Source of the DNA: Ctenosaura bakeri
Lineage: Eukaryota > Chordata > Lepidosauria > Squamata > Iguanidae
Assembly: GCA_948474755.1 (NCBI GenBank)
Contig: CAOLHI010000648.1
Location: 1-64,000 of the forward strand
Reading direction: 5' to 3'
DNA length: 64,000 bases
Positions 1 to 12,197 of this stretch are shown piece after piece. The position numbers and the translations under genes were made by a program. Position 1 is the stretch's first letter; the number at the start of each line of letters is the position of its first letter. The notes beneath the pieces are model-generated. The model was not told the origin of the DNA. It saw only the letters and a program-made list of their open reading frames with translations, and made no database searches.

Positions 1-964
1 AGTGTTTTATTCATGGCAATCTGCATTCTGCTTCTAGGTTGGATTCAGCAGGGACCTCCCGCCTTAATTATGTAGTCCCGCCAAGATTGATCTGCCTTTT
101 AAAGCAGTCAGCAGACCTTTATATTACAAAAACAGAGAATTAGTGAATAGCAATCTCCTTCTAATTCTTGTCTCTGTTTATGGAACCGTATAAGAAGTGG
201 CCATTTCCTAATTTGAATGTTTTTCAGGTCACTTGCTTGATTCTGGACTGGAATTAATATTCATATGTAGAACAAGTCCTCTCTCCATCAATTTGGACTT
301 CCGTTACCGTCCTTTATTTCTGTTTCCCTGCAGCAATATTCAATGAATGCTTTCAGACTTTTTGCTCATTCTATACTGAAGCATAGCTGTCGCATACTTT
401 CTTTGTTGCTGACTAAGGAGCTTGCTGTGAAAATAAATGCACTGTAGCTATCATTTAATGTAGATTTAAACTTGAAAAGTAAGCACTACTTACAAGTGAA
501 GAAAAATTGCACATAGATTAGAGAAGGATTTGAAAATGCTTTGTGTCACTTCTCTAGAAGAACAGTCAACTGAATCATGCAGACAGAGACTGGACAAAGC
601 TATTCTTTTGGACTGTAACTTCCAGAATCCCCCAGAAAACTTTTCCAAAGACCTGCATCTGACTCAAGACACTGAGCTTGCTGAGATCAGCCTCATTCTC
701 ATTGCCTCCCCTGTCTTTTCCATCTGTCTGTCCCAGCTTGCTTTTTCAATTTTGTCTCTTTTGGTATTTCCCCCCTATCTACTGTCTGTTGACTTACTTG
801 GTTTCCATCACAGTTTCTACCTCCTCCCCCAATCCTTCTTGACTTCTTTTAAAATGGCAGTCTCTTCTGTTATAGCATCCAGAGGCATCCAGGAATGAGC
901 TAAAGACAGGAAATAACTACTTAAAATGAATAAGCTATTGGTTAATTTTGGAATTGCATTTAGA
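1..964. other. No gene or recognised repeat
   Basis: A 122-codon frame at 530-898 is open but has low-complexity hydrophobic content and no family signs; I treat it as chance. Confidence 0.5.
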
Positions 965-1033
965 TGCTAAGTAAGATCAGGCCTGGGTAGAACTTGGATG
1001 GGGGAGCATGAAGGAATATCAGGTGCTATAGGC

Positions 1034-1358
1034 CAGTAGTTCTTAACCTGGAGTCCAGATACCTGTGGGGGTCCGGGGAGCTCTCACAGGGGGTCCTCAA
1101 AGTCCTGCCTCTGTATATCAACAGGTGCAGCAGCACCAGGGACTTGTCAAAAGTCAGCCAGTGTCTGAGAGGGGATTTGAATCCTAGTCTCTAGAAGCTT
1201 TTAATAATTAATTAATTAATTAGTTAATTGAATACTTAAATAAATATTTGAATTTTGAAATCTATAAATATTTAAATCTTGAGTTAAGTTTTGGGGGTCT
1301 CTGGCAACAAATTATATTTCCAGAGGGTCCCTGGTAAAGTAAAGGTTAAGAATCATGG
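1034..1358. mobile_element. Small hAT-type non-autonomous element
   Basis: Ends are CAGTAGTTCTTAACC and, reverse-complemented, CCATGATTCTTAACC. The flanks CTATAGGC (1026-1033) and CTGTAGGC (1359-1366) are an 8-bp duplication with one mismatch, the hAT size. The interior has an AT-rich ATTA run (about 1205-1230). It interrupts a 5S SINE. Confidence 0.75.
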
Positions 1359-1454
1359 CTGTAGGCTATATTTCAGAGGAAGAAAATGGCAAACCACCTC
1401 TGAGTTTCCCTTGCCTAAGAAAGTCCTATGACATTCATAGGGTCTCCATAAGTT

Positions 1455-1556
1455 GGCCATTTCCAGCTGGCCCCTCCCGAAACTGCAAACCCCAGGATTC
1501 CATAGGAGGTTGAAAGTGGAATCATCACGCTTTAACAGTGTCATGAGGAAATGTTC
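1455..1556. mobile_element. Palindromic MITE (short form) in a SINE tail
   Basis: Starts GGCCATTTCC and ends in AAATGTTC. It contains CTGCAAACCCCAGGATTCC and TTGAAAGTGGAATCATC. GTT flanks both sides (1452-1454, 1557-1559), and removing it restores the SINE tail exactly. Confidence 0.8.
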
Positions 1557-1582
1557 GTTGACAGGCAACTTGAAGACATTCA

Positions 1583-1775
1583 CATGCTAGCAGGGTCAGT
1601 CCTGGTTGGTACTTGGATGGCAGTTCACCAAGGGCTACAAAGTGCTATTGGCTACATTTCAGAAGAAAGCTGTAGCAAACCCCACCTGAGGATTCCTTGC
1701 CTAAGAAAACCCTGTGAAAGCCATGGAGTCACTATAAGTCAACAGAAGACATGAGGGCACATAGACACATTGGAG
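1583..1775 (+). mobile_element. 5S-Sauria SINE
   Basis: Shows the 5S-like GCAGGGTCAGTCCTGGTT and TACTTGGATGGCAG, followed by the Sauria tail with CCTTGCCTAAGAAAACCC and a short CA-rich end. It is 5'-truncated and follows the preceding SINE directly. Confidence 0.75.
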
Positions 1776-3854
1776 AAAAACATGATAAGCTTCTTATTTT
1801 TGTAATGTGTTGCTTCCAAGGTCTGCCCAAAGGCCAGAGAAACATAAGAAGTAGCTTCTATCCAGTCAGATCCTTGTGATCCTTGTTAATTAGAGATGTC
1901 AGGAACTGAAGAAGAGATTTTCTCAGGTAAAACACATGCTCAGCTATGAACTTCTGTTCTTCCTCCATATTTAGTGGTGTCCTTGAAGAAGTCATTCACT
2001 GACCCAAATGTGACAACTTCTCCTCATCTCCCCCATTCCCTTAGAATCTCAGCCATAGCTATTCCATGGTGATCAAATGGGTCACATCAGGATAGAATTT
2101 TGCCAGGCATTTACTTTTACAGCATTGCATCTGATGGGCTATAATGGCTATTGATTCAGCTAACTGCAGGTTGAAAGAGCTGGGGGCAGGGGGAATTATG
2201 AAGGAAGCTCAGTTGCAAGACATTAAACCACAGTGAGGCAACTTTTAATGGAACCCACTGGTCATTTTTTCCCCAAGATGAGTGGTGCAGTAGGTTAGGG
2301 GGGTACAGAAACATCATGGCCCCTATATGAAGTGTTTCTTTTCCCACAAACGATTTCCTACTGACACAGTGTGCTAAGAAAAGAATAAATGGCTTTTTAA
2401 AAAACCTCATGGTGTCAGAAAGATATCACATTTAAGGCACAGATCCTTGGCTCTTAAAATACTTGTGCTTTCAATTGCTTTCTCAGTGTGTACTTAAATA
2501 CTCCCAGGAGCCTTAGACTGCCTTCAGTTGCTTCCTGTTTAAATAATATGCAACTCTTCCTTCCTCCCCCTCCCATCCTTTTTTTTGTAATTCTGCAGAA
2601 TTCATGCAAGGGGGAAAAGGTCAGGCCAAAATGGAGAAAGCAATTTCCTTATTCTTCATATCAGAGCCTACCTTGGGGACTTGTAATTTAGGTTTCTGAG
2701 AGAAGTCTCCCCTTTCCCCTTCAAATACAGATATTACATCTCATCTACCTGCTAAGGCAATTGAGTGAGGCCTGTTTGATCCTAACACAAAGGAAAGAAG
2801 ATGATTAAAGTAGCCAAGCAGGAAAGGTGACACTGCACTGTCAGTGAGGGGGTGCTTCACTTGTGACTCTGGCATGAATCTCACTAGAGAAAAGGAGGGA
2901 AAAAAAGTATGAATCTAATGCATAATACACAACAGTTGAAATACAGAGATGTCTGAGATTCACTCTTACGAGTAAAAAGCAACAGGGAAATGTATTCAAG
3001 CTTTCCTAATTTGTTCAGTCATGCTGGGTAACATCATGTAATGTGTCTGTTTCCTGGAGAGATAAAAGACTAAATTCAAGACCCATGCTTTAGGACCAGG
3101 TCCTTCCTGTCTTCAAGATGATGCCACATCTTCTCTATCATAATTGCACAAGCAGAGAATAGAAGGGACAAAGGTAACCCTGCCAGGGAAAAGAGGGGTG
3201 GATTTACAAAAACAGTCCCAGATGGCTCAGTTCATGAGTCATCTTGTATTCAGTTGCTGTTTCCTTTTCCCTACCTGATTGTTACTCCATTGGTCTTCCT
3301 GCAGAAAATCCCTTCTCCCTTTAAATGAACCATGGGATGAACTTTGATTCTTTTGGAATGGGGTGGGGAATGATTGGCCCTGCCATCAACCCCACCCAGC
3401 ATGGCCAACAATATTGTGGAAATTGTGGTCAAAACACATCTGGAGGGTCAAAGCTTCCCTTGTTTTGTTTTAAGTTCTGTAAATATTCTTTAGTGCCAAC
3501 CCCACCTATCTTAATTTCCCTCCAGGCTGAGACAGCAGCTGATGAAATGACTCATGTGGACACAGAACCAGAGACATGTTTCAGAACCAAATATGCCACA
3601 ATTGATGTCTGTGCTGTGACATGGGCTTGGTTCACAACATGGTGTGGCATGTAGTTTTCCTCACCCCTTCTTGGATATGAGAGTGAGTTTCGGGCTTGCC
3701 CTCCCTCCTCTACAAGGATTCAAGATCTGTCTAAATATGTGCACCATTTGGGACATACATTCATCTATTCATGTACCACACAAAAGGGGTGGTGGTGCAG
3801 CAGTGAGATGGATCATGTGGGTAGGTACACATTAGGTATCCGATCACCTGATTG
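1776..3854. other. No gene or recognised repeat
   Basis: Low-GC sequence with only short scattered frames. The frame at 3325-3654 shows no family resemblance. Confidence 0.6.
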
Positions 3855-4630
3855 CAATGATGTATTTAAGTCTTTTACTCCAAATCTCAAGTCAAGTCTC
3901 TACCTTCAAGTTTCAAGTCAAGTCCTTGCAAGACACATTCAAATCGAGTCTCAAGTCTGGGAGCCAACTTTATATCCCAACCTGTATTCCTGAATTTCTG
4001 GACAGAGTTGAATAAAGTCAGTTTTAACAATTTAAGTAGAGCTGGCCCTCCACATATGTAATTTTGCCACCTGCAGCTTCAGAAGTGAGGAGTAGGATCC
4101 TTCTTACTTCTCATTTGCAAAGCTGGAGACTTTTTCAGAAGTGGGGAATAAGATCCTTCTTATTCTCCATTATTGAAGCTTCAAGCACTTTAGAAGGAAG
4201 GATCCTTCCTCCTCAAGATGGTTGCCTAACCCCTCTGAGATACGCACCCTGCACTCTGGGCATGAGTCTTGCCTTCTGCTTTTAGGAAAAGCTTTAGGGA
4301 ACTCCTCCTATATGCCGCAGGGACAGGCTGCTGAGCAGACCTCAACCCCACCTCAAACCCATTGCCTAACCCAGTTGCTGTTCCCTCTGAGAAATGTGTC
4401 CACACTTTGGGCTTGAGACAAATTGTCATGTGACCAGTAAGTTGTAAGATTTCTGGATGAATATGTTACGTTGTTGATCCAAGTGCAGCAAGTCAGTCAC
4501 TAAAAATATGCAAATCTCTATTCGAGCTGAGTCAATGTGTAATTTTTGCCGAATCAGGTACGAGTTGAGTCACTGAAGTGACTTAAATCTGACATGAGTC
4601 TGAGTCAATTGATTTGAGTCTATATCACTG
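3855..4630. mobile_element. hAT-type element with many GACTCAAGTC-like subterminal repeats
   Basis: Ends CAATGATGTA and (reverse) CAGTGATATA. Flanks CCTGATTG (3847-3854) and TCTGATTG (4631-4638) agree at 7 of 8 bases. Both subterminal parts are crowded with AAGTCAAGTC and GAGTTGAGTC motifs in opposite orientations, as transposase-binding repeats often are. No coding sequence is seen. Confidence 0.7.
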
Positions 4631-6627
4631 TCTGATTGTGATATGATTGGGAGCAATCCTGCAGTAAGCAGCCTATGGGCTTAGATGGGACCATGGATTT
4701 CCAGCAGTCCTGAAAGTTGGTAGGCTCAAATCAGTAAGGATTACTGATGTGTCAAAATCCAATTCCCCAAGTGTTTTCCTCTTTCATTAAAAGGGGCTTC
4801 CAGTTTTATGTCTCATTCCCAAGAAGCTTTAGAATTTTTATTGTATTTCTCCTAGTGGAGTTTTTTGAGTTCACTATATTGTTCAGGGATAGCTAAGGGG
4901 CACTTTGTGGTGAGTGCATTATTCTTTCCATTATACATCTCTCCATTGCTTTACATTCTCCCCAGTTATTCTTCTTTTCTTAATTTGAAAAAGCGCAACA
5001 GGGAGAGAATATAAGAAAAGTCCAGTGGGAACAGGCCAAAGGGCCATTTAGACCAGCATCCTGTTGCTACTATGGCCAACCAAATGCCTCTTGGGAAATC
5101 CAGAAGCAGGACATCAGGTGAAACACATGATTTCACTCATGTTAGCAGTGTTTGGAATGTTAGGCTCGAAAATTAATTCAGCCATGTTACATATTAGACA
5201 TAGGGAAATTTATTCATTGCCACTAACACAAATAAGTGAAGTGGTTTAAATGGTTGACTTATCAATGATTAACTCATTATTTATAGGGTTAATTTTCAGA
5301 ACAGAACATGGGATTTATGGCGGGCAACATGGAAGCTGTTGCTACTTAGATCAGAGGAACATTTTGTCATTGCCACCGTAAGAAGTGCTCTTTTTCTCGT
5401 TTTAAAGCTGCTTTCTGCAATCTGGATTTTCCCCAAATGTACTACAAAGCCCATAATATGCTTGTTGTACAGGAATGATTCAACATGTCTGAAAATAGTC
5501 AGGTTTGGAAAGGCTTTCCTAAAGTATGGGATCTCATATTACAAACTTAAGTTTTAAGTTTTGTCATTGATCTACATCTTCATCTGTCTCCTCTTCTTTC
5601 TACTCCCTTCCAGAGTCACTAACACATACACTGTTCAATTGCCCATCAAACAACTTGCTTGTTAAAGGTTAATAAGGGATGATATTAAAGATTAGTAAGG
5701 AATGATGTGTTTATTTCAACTAGAAGCCACTGATCCAATGCAAATGCAGCAATACGTGTCTGGTTACAAACATCAATCAGTGATCCAAGGCTGGATAATT
5801 ATTAATCAGAATTACTTTGAGTACCTTTGAGCATTTGCAGAACATTTTCCTCTACATCTGAATCACTTCATCTTCTCTGATTCCTCACTCTCTCTCCATC
5901 AAGATATGTGATCTGTAGAGATCAGTGGCAGAACACATTTTGCATTCAGGAGCCAGGATCCCAAGTTGAATCTTGTAGCATCTCCAATCTAAAATATCAG
6001 GTATAACAAGCCCACTATTCTCTTCAAGCATCCTGCCTCAATAGTTTTTATCTAAATCTCTGAAATTTGTGCTGTATGTTTGATGCCAGAAAGTGATGCT
6101 TGTGCTTATTAATTTCGTTGCCTATCTGTGTTTCACATGACAGATTTGAAATATTTTAAGCAAAAAATCAGGAAGGAATCAAAATAGCCCAGGGACTGAT
6201 ACACATGCTTATTGAAAGAATCTAAAGCATTTACCCCAGCAGTCTGGCATTGATGATTCTGTGGTAAAACCCCTAAACTCCATCCACGTAGACACCTAAA
6301 AAAAATGGGTTTAACATCTCCAACAACCCCCTCAGAGTATCTGATCCACTTTAGCATGGAGTGAGCAGAAGGCAAAAGGGGGTTGGAGAGACAAAGAGGA
6401 AAGCCAAAAGAGGAGGACATTGTGTGTGCATGTGCATGCATTGTTAAAAATTTCTACCTACTTATTGAATTGCTTCTCAATGTGTGAGTAAAAAATACAC
6501 TAAAGGAGAACAAAAAAGATTCATTGCATCTTGTGCCAAACAGCAATACAAAATATTATAAAACAACATACAGTATGAAAGAGAACAAAATCTGAAGAAC
6601 AAAAAAAAGTGCAGAGACTTGCAATGT
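4631..6627. other. No gene; one old interspersed repeat piece
   Basis: Around 5030-5110 a stretch (AGACCAGCATCCTGTTGC, GGCCAACCAAATGCCTC) resembles a repeat common in reptile genomes, and 15520-15600 is a relative. I cannot name its family. The rest shows nothing. Confidence 0.45.
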
Positions 6628-6802
6628 GTTTCCCAAGTGCTATTATTCCACTTTAAACATCCTGTGGAATTCTGGGCTTTAGAGTTTACTGAGGCCAAAG
6701 AGCTCTCTGGGTGAGAAGTCTAAAGGCCCCTCCCTCAACTGCAAACTCCAGGATTGTAGGATGTTGAAAGTGGAAAAACAGCACTATAATGCAGAAATGG
6801 CT
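6628..6802. mobile_element. Diverged palindromic MITE
   Basis: Contains GTGCTATTATTCCACTTTAA, GAGCTCTCTGGGTGAGA, CTGCAAACTCCAGGATT and TTGAAAGTGGAA, in the usual family order. The ends are eroded. Confidence 0.65.
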
Positions 6803-6839
6803 TCTGTTATAATATAGAGGAAAGGGGAGTATAAGCTGC

Positions 6840-7215
6840 TAGTGGTACAATGTATCAGTTGCCAATTGCTATTTGCAACAATGTATCAGTTGTCAATTAC
6901 TGTTTGCAACTGTGTATCTGGTTATAGGTTTGAAAGGCAACTAGACTTGTCCAGGCTCTCACAAGGTACATCAACATTGGAAGGGTCTGAGAAAACTGAG
7001 TTCTGGTGGGGTGATGTGACATTTATGACTTTCACCAATTGTTGGCATGCACACCTAAATTTGTATGACAGGGTATAAAACCTGCAACCATCTAACTTAT
7101 GATAGTCTTAGCAACTTTTAGAAAAGTTGTTGTGCTGCTTGCGTGCTCCAAATAAATGCTTCTGCTTGAATTCTGCATATTTTCCATGAAGACAAGTTAT
7201 CTAGGGCATGACACA
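6840..7215 (+). other. Possible solo LTR (weak)
   Basis: TATAAAA at 7074-7080 is followed 77 bp later by AATAAA at 7151-7156, a spacing seen in retroviral LTRs. Ends and target duplication were not resolved. Confidence 0.3.
6849..6910 (+). repeat. Two 31-bp tandem units
   Basis: The unit AATGTATCAGTTG.. to ..TTTGCAAC occurs twice (6849-6879 and 6880-6910) with three differences. It lies near the start of a possible LTR. Confidence 0.7.
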
Positions 7216-7891
7216 GTCCCATCATCCTCACAGGCACATGTGTATATACTCCCCAGTTAACAGTGTTGAGGGTTGGGGGAAGGAAGAGGGGAAAAAAATC
7301 CTACCCAGCCCAGAAGCGACCAACAAGCTTACTCTGTATTAGGTACAGGAGGGTAGATCTGTCAAAAATGGGAGACGAGCAGGTGGCAGGAAATTTTAAA
7401 CCTTCTGGCTCCACCCCAACACTCTCCATTGGGGTGCAAAATGTGAGGTAATTACCCTGGCCTTTTCCCCACTGGAGGCCAGTAAACTCACCACCCCCTG
7501 CAACACTGCAGCATGGATGCAAGCCAAATACTGATGTTTCTTTTTTAACTTTTCTAGAATAAAATTTTAGTTTGATCTTGTTTTAAATGACTGGAAGTTG
7601 CCCTGGATCCCAGTCTGGGAGAAAGGTGGTGTAGAAAATGGGCAAAAGAAATAATCATCTCCATAGAGGCCAAAATGTTGGTTGGGCCTAATGGGCTTCA
7701 GAAAATTCCCTGGCTTTCTGGGGACCTTCTATTGAGCAAACAAATCACTTCAACTCTACCCTCCAGTGCCATTCTATTCCTTCATTCCAAAATAGGACTC
7801 AGTTTTTGGTCTCATCCATTCTTCTTCAAATGCTTCTCAGCTCTTCAGCTTAATTTCTCTTCTTCTACTTCTGAACTCCAGAAGTTTCTCT

Positions 7892-9022
7892 GGGCCCTTT
7901 AACACCACACAATTATAGCACTATGATTCCACTTGGACTGTCATTACAGCATCTTACAGAATGCTGAGATTTGTAGTTTAGGAAGGCACTAAAGCTCCAA
8001 GAATTCTAAATACCCCTCCCTTCACTACAAATTCCAGGGTTCCATAGAATGTTGCTGTGGCAGTTAAACTGGAATCAGAGCACTATAATTGTACTGTTTT
8101 GTTACTCCACTGGAAAAACCCTATCCCAGGGTCTACAATTTTGATATTAAATATGATTCCATGTGCCTGAGAGGTCGCCCAGATGGGCATGTAGGCAGCC
8201 AAGGTCGAACGATCGAAAACCAGGTCAGGCCAGTCAAATCCCCGTTACATAGCCCCAGGAGACCTTTAAGGTGTGTAAGCCCACAATAACCAAAGGGTCC
8301 TCAGCCCCGAGAAGCCAACTTGAGGGGATTAGCGTGTTTGCCCCAAGTTGAGCAAATATCCTATCAAGCAAGGACTGTTCACATGAAGTCACACCACAAC
8401 CAAACATAGCCGAAGATCCTGAGACTTTGGCAACACCTTGTAATCCCATCATGCAAAGGAAGTTACCTTTGTGAAGTTTATTTTTTGTTGCAACACCCAT
8501 TGTTCTCCTCGGGAAAGGATTAGCCCATCAGGTACCATTTCCCCTACAAATAGTCCCAGTTTTGGAGCAGTTCTTTGAATCACTCCTGGTCATTCCAGTA
8601 GACCGTTGCTCTGTCCATTGAGTAATCCCCTCAGCCCTCTCTGTGCTGAGCCCCACTTCTCCACTCTCTTCCCAGACCAAGGACTTCAGGAAAAGGTGCA
8701 GTATTACCCCAGTTGCAACCCCTTTTATACTCCCCTATCCACTTTCCTCTCTTTTACTTCTTAATAGGTCTTGAGTGAGTGTGTGAGTGATTGCATTGGT
8801 GCGTGAGACTTTCATTCAATAAAATCATTTATTGGACATCTTCGTTTGGTTTTTGGCTTAGCCTGACCATGTAAAAACTGGATAAAAAGACCCCACTAGG
8901 TTACCCTGCCTCTCGCATTGCTATAGCTCATGCTCTGGCTAGTTTCTATTCCCCATCGCGTGGAGCACATTGAGGTGTCCCCCAAGGGACCCCAGAAATC
9001 AGGGTAACAGTTTGAAAGGGCC
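7892..9022. mobile_element. MITE of the AATTATAGCAC type, split by a solo LTR
   Basis: Left piece 7892-8099 starts GGGCCCTTTAACACCACACA and has the inverted halves ATTCCACTTGGACTGTC and GGCAGTTAAACTGGAATC. Right piece 9010-9022 (GTTTGAAAGGGCC) completes the end after the LTR is removed. Confidence 0.7.
8100..9009 (+). mobile_element. Solo LTR, copy 1
   Basis: It begins TGTTACTCC and ends GGGTAACA, with a 4-bp duplication GTTT on both sides (8096-8099, 9010-9013). A TATA-like CTACAAATAG is near 8544 and AATAAA at 8818-8823. No internal retroviral genes are present. Copies 2 and 3 in this window are clear relatives. Confidence 0.85.
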
Positions 9023-9199
9023 TTCTGTCTTTTGTTACCATACTCTACTCCTCCTACAAGATATGTGATTTTCATACATTGAATTTATTAATGACCAGGG
9101 AACACAACTGAGGTCATGCTGGATGCAGAATGTGTTCAGGGTTACACTGGCTGGAAACATATTTGGGAACATGAAAGTTCAGATAGTATTGTGCAGAAA

Positions 9200-9800
9200 A
9201 CCCAGTGCTGATGGCTTTATGGTAATTCCTTCACCACTTCAGGCTCTTGGGATTTTTGAATGCAATGAAAGACGAACTGCCCAGATTGGTGAGCAGAGAC
9301 CATCCCTTGATCTTGCCCTATGGAGACCTTCCCTATACATTCTACCTGACCAAACACTAAGATCAATCATGAGTCCTATCAATGTTTTGTCACTCTGGAG
9401 TTAATCAGTCAGCCTAATCCGGAACACTTTGCCAGTCCCATGGGAAAGCCATTATAGCTTTGTCAAAGCATCCTTTCCAGGTGTGAAATAGGGTATAAAA
9501 ATCCTAGCTTCGACCCCAGCCAATTTTAGTACATTGGACTTAGTACGTACTGCATAGTGCCTCAAACTGCCATTCCTCTGTGCTACCCTCAGATGCTGAC
9601 AGAGTCCCTCTACTGCGACCCCTTCTTCAGGACTGGTAACTATCAGTCTTTCCATCTAATCTTTCTCTCTAACTTTTCTTGCCTTATTTTCTGACAGGCT
9701 TGTATGGTTCTTAAAAGTGTCTGATTTCTTGTATGTTGTCAATTCAAATAAAATACTTTGTATAACTTTAACTGGAGTTCTCTATACAGTTAGTACTGGC
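9200..9800 (+). other. Possible second LTR-like segment (weak)
   Basis: TATAAAA at 9494-9500 and AATAAA at 9747-9752, with a pyrimidine-rich stretch between them, resemble an LTR of another family. Ends are not defined. Confidence 0.3.
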
Positions 9801-11242
9801 ATACACAGGTGAAAGGATCCTCCCATTACCCTTCTCCCGCAGGCCTCCTTTGAGCTGTAATACAAATTCTAAGGAGATGCTGGCATTGCGGAGGGATCTC
9901 AGTGTCCTCCATCTTTTAGGGTAACACTCTTTCTTCCTGAAGAATGTCATAATACAGCATGGAGATTAGCCCACCTAGCAACAGGACTTCCAGTCACAAT
10001 CTTTCTTGCCTGAGGCATTCCTGTCTTACTGAATCTACCAGAGGGGAAGCCTCCCCCCTGCCATAAACTTTAATGACCTAAAATTAATAGCCCATTAAAA
10101 CTAGTCTAACTTCAGCATTAATCAGAAAGGCAGCCCAATTTAGTGGCTATCGCTACATGTGGTAGAAGTGAACTATGTACCTTGTTTCAATATGCATTGT
10201 GTGAAGAAATATGTTTTTTTAAAAAAGAAAACTTCCTCAAACATCTCTTTCCCTGTTACACAATACTGAGTGCATTTCAACAAATGTTTATACAGTACCA
10301 TTGTGTGTCTGAATGCCCTAAGAGTGACAGTACCTGCTTTCCCAATAGTCATTTCCTTTTGAAAGCCTTCTGATATGTTCTGATATGTTGATGTGACTGG
10401 CCAGCTAGGCCTTAAGAACAACATTTGAAAAAGTCACTTCATGGACTTTTTGAATTACGTTTAGAGAATTCTGGGTAAGTCTTTTGGGGAAACAACTTAC
10501 CCAAATTTCATGTTTGGGCTGAATTCTGAAAGGCAGGAGCGATGAACATGTATACTGCATGGATATTGTTTGACTGTAGCTCCCATCAACCATTACCAGC
10601 CTAGCCAGTGGTGAGCAATTCAGGGAGGAATGATGCCACAACATATGAACAGCCACACTTCCCCATCCTTGTTCTAAGACAGGAAGCTTATGACTCTCAG
10701 CTCAGAACAAATAAATTGGGACAGCAAAATGTAGAAACTCGTGGTATTTTTGGGCACATCCATATTCATAAATACCTCATGGTTGTCTGAGTATTCACAA
10801 ATAATGAATTTTGGACAGCCACACAAACCATATAAAATGAGTGCTTATAGATATAATAAATGTTTTGGAATACTTTTTATTCAACCCATTTTAACTGAAG
10901 CAATATGTGGAAAATGCACAGCACTTAATACATGGACATTTCAGGCTCTATTGAAGTCATGTTGTATTTGCAATTTGACCATGATCCTCCATTTGGCTTG
11001 GTTTAGTTTGCTGAAGGTCTCCTGTGTGGTGGTATGTAAATATAAGAAAAAGAGAACGGTGTCTGTGATGTATGAAACTGCTATGACTTCCATAACTTTA
11101 ATTCAAATGCTTCCTCACTTTTTACTAAAAGGACACACAATTGGGTTTTCTCCACAGATCTTCAGCCTGAAAGAGTAGTTCTCTTGCCTCTCCTGTTCAG
11201 CTTCACCTGGCAAGAGAGCAGAAGGTGTGGTGAGAAAGAATC
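9801..11242. other. No gene; traces of an old hAT-like repeat
   Basis: Near 10570-10620 GTAGCTCCCATCAACCATTA recalls a widespread reptile element (also near 22790, 42450, 45140 and 48760). A 145-codon frame at 10741-11178 has no recognisable features. Confidence 0.4.
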
Positions 11243-11245
11243 ATA

Positions 11246-11853
11246 GGCCCTTTCCACACCAGGCAATTAGAACGCGGCAGTGTGTCCTCTCATGGAAGTT
11301 GTCTGCACCTTGGAGTGGACTAGGAGTGAACTATTTACTGGAGATCTGCACCTCAGTCTGCTCCAAAATGACCCCAAGTGGTCCACCAACATGTTTTTGA
11401 AAGACCAGAAAAAACAGGTCTTTATTTTCCTGGAACGCGCCATTGCATTCCTGCTCCCTTGTGCAGATTCACAGGCTCGCAACAATGCGAGCCTGCAATC
11501 TGTGGAGGGTGGGCTTTAGGTGTGGCAAGCTTCAGCGGTTGGTCAGGACCCACGACCAACCGGAAGCCGCCATTTTGGAAGCCGGAAGTCGCCATTTTGG
11601 AAGCTGGAAGCTGCCATTTTGAAAGCCGGAAGCTGCCATTTTGGAAGCTTGAGTCGCCATTTTGGAAGCTGGAAGCCATCATTTTGGAAGCTGGAGCAGT
11701 GCAGATCTACAGACCTCGCACTGCTCTGATTCACCCTGGACCAAGGAAGAGGCCTGCGGAAAGGCTTCAGGGACAGTCCATGTTGCTTCAGACCCCAGAA
11801 GAAGCGGTAGGTAATGGCATGGAGCAATTCCCTTGCCTCGTGCAGAAAGGGCC
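11246..11853. mobile_element. CpG-rich Harbinger-type MITE with a 22-bp tandem array
   Basis: Ends GGCCCTTTCCACACCAGG and (reverse) GGCCCTTTCTGCACGAGG, flanked by ATA on both sides (11243-11245, 11854-11856). A hairpin with an arm of about 16 bp lies at 11464-11502. The middle carries six 22-bp units (11560-11691). The copy at 18322 is a relative with only one unit. Open frames through the array are repeat artefacts. Confidence 0.8.
11560..11691 (+). repeat. 22-bp minisatellite alternating CCGGAAG and GCCATTTTGG
   Basis: Six units of the type CCGGAAGCCGCCATTTTGG plus AAG. Each unit joins an ETS-like CCGGAAG to a YY1-like core (reverse of CCAAAATGGCGGC), so the array stacks two kinds of transcription factor motif. 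Confidence 0.8.
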
Positions 11854-12048
11854 ATAGACTCATCAGGTCAGAAAGAACTGCAAAGAATATCTGTTCCTAA
11901 ATCCTACCATGCAGGAAAGCACTCCTGAGAGATGGCCATTCAACTTCTGCTTAAAAACTTGCAATGAAGGAGGGGACATCACCTTCCTCTGTCAAACAAC
12001 TCTTACAGTTGGGAAGTTCTTCCTCGTGTTTATGTAGTTTGTGTCTTT

Positions 12049-12197
12049 GGGCATTTCCACACTACACTGTGATAGTGCTATTATTCCACTTTCAACTTCC
12101 TGTGGAATTCTGAGGTTTAGAGTTTATCGAGACAAATAGCTCTCTGAGAATTCTAAATGCCCCTCCCTAACCTGCAAATCCCAGGATTCCAGAGGAT
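12049..12197. mobile_element. Palindromic MITE, 3'-truncated
   Basis: Begins GGGCATTTCCACACTACACT and keeps GTGCTATTATTCCACTTTC and CTGCAAATCCCAGGATTCC, then stops where the Penelope-like tail begins. Confidence 0.7.

Larger units (their letters stand above)
965..1582 (+). mobile_element. 5S-head SINE split by a hAT element and a MITE
   Basis: Pieces 965-1033, 1359-1454 and 1557-1582 join into one SINE. The head resembles 5S rRNA (GCTAAGTAAGATCAGGCCTG, ACTTGGATGGGGGA). The tail is Sauria type (ATATTTCAGAGGAAG, CCTTGCCTAAGAAAG, CCATAAGTTGACAGGCAAC once the MITE is removed). Confidence 0.8.

Noticed and set aside
530..898. 122-codon frame with hydrophobic stretches
   Set aside because: No recognisable family; hydrophobicity follows from T-rich DNA.
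10741..11178. 145-codon frame on +
   Set aside because: No domain, no splice or promoter context, ordinary AT-rich composition; length possible by chance in 64 kb.
11378..11857. 159-codon open frame on +, with overlapping frames on -
   Set aside because: It runs through the 22-bp array of a MITE; the repeated Phe-Trp-Lys pattern comes from the minisatellite.
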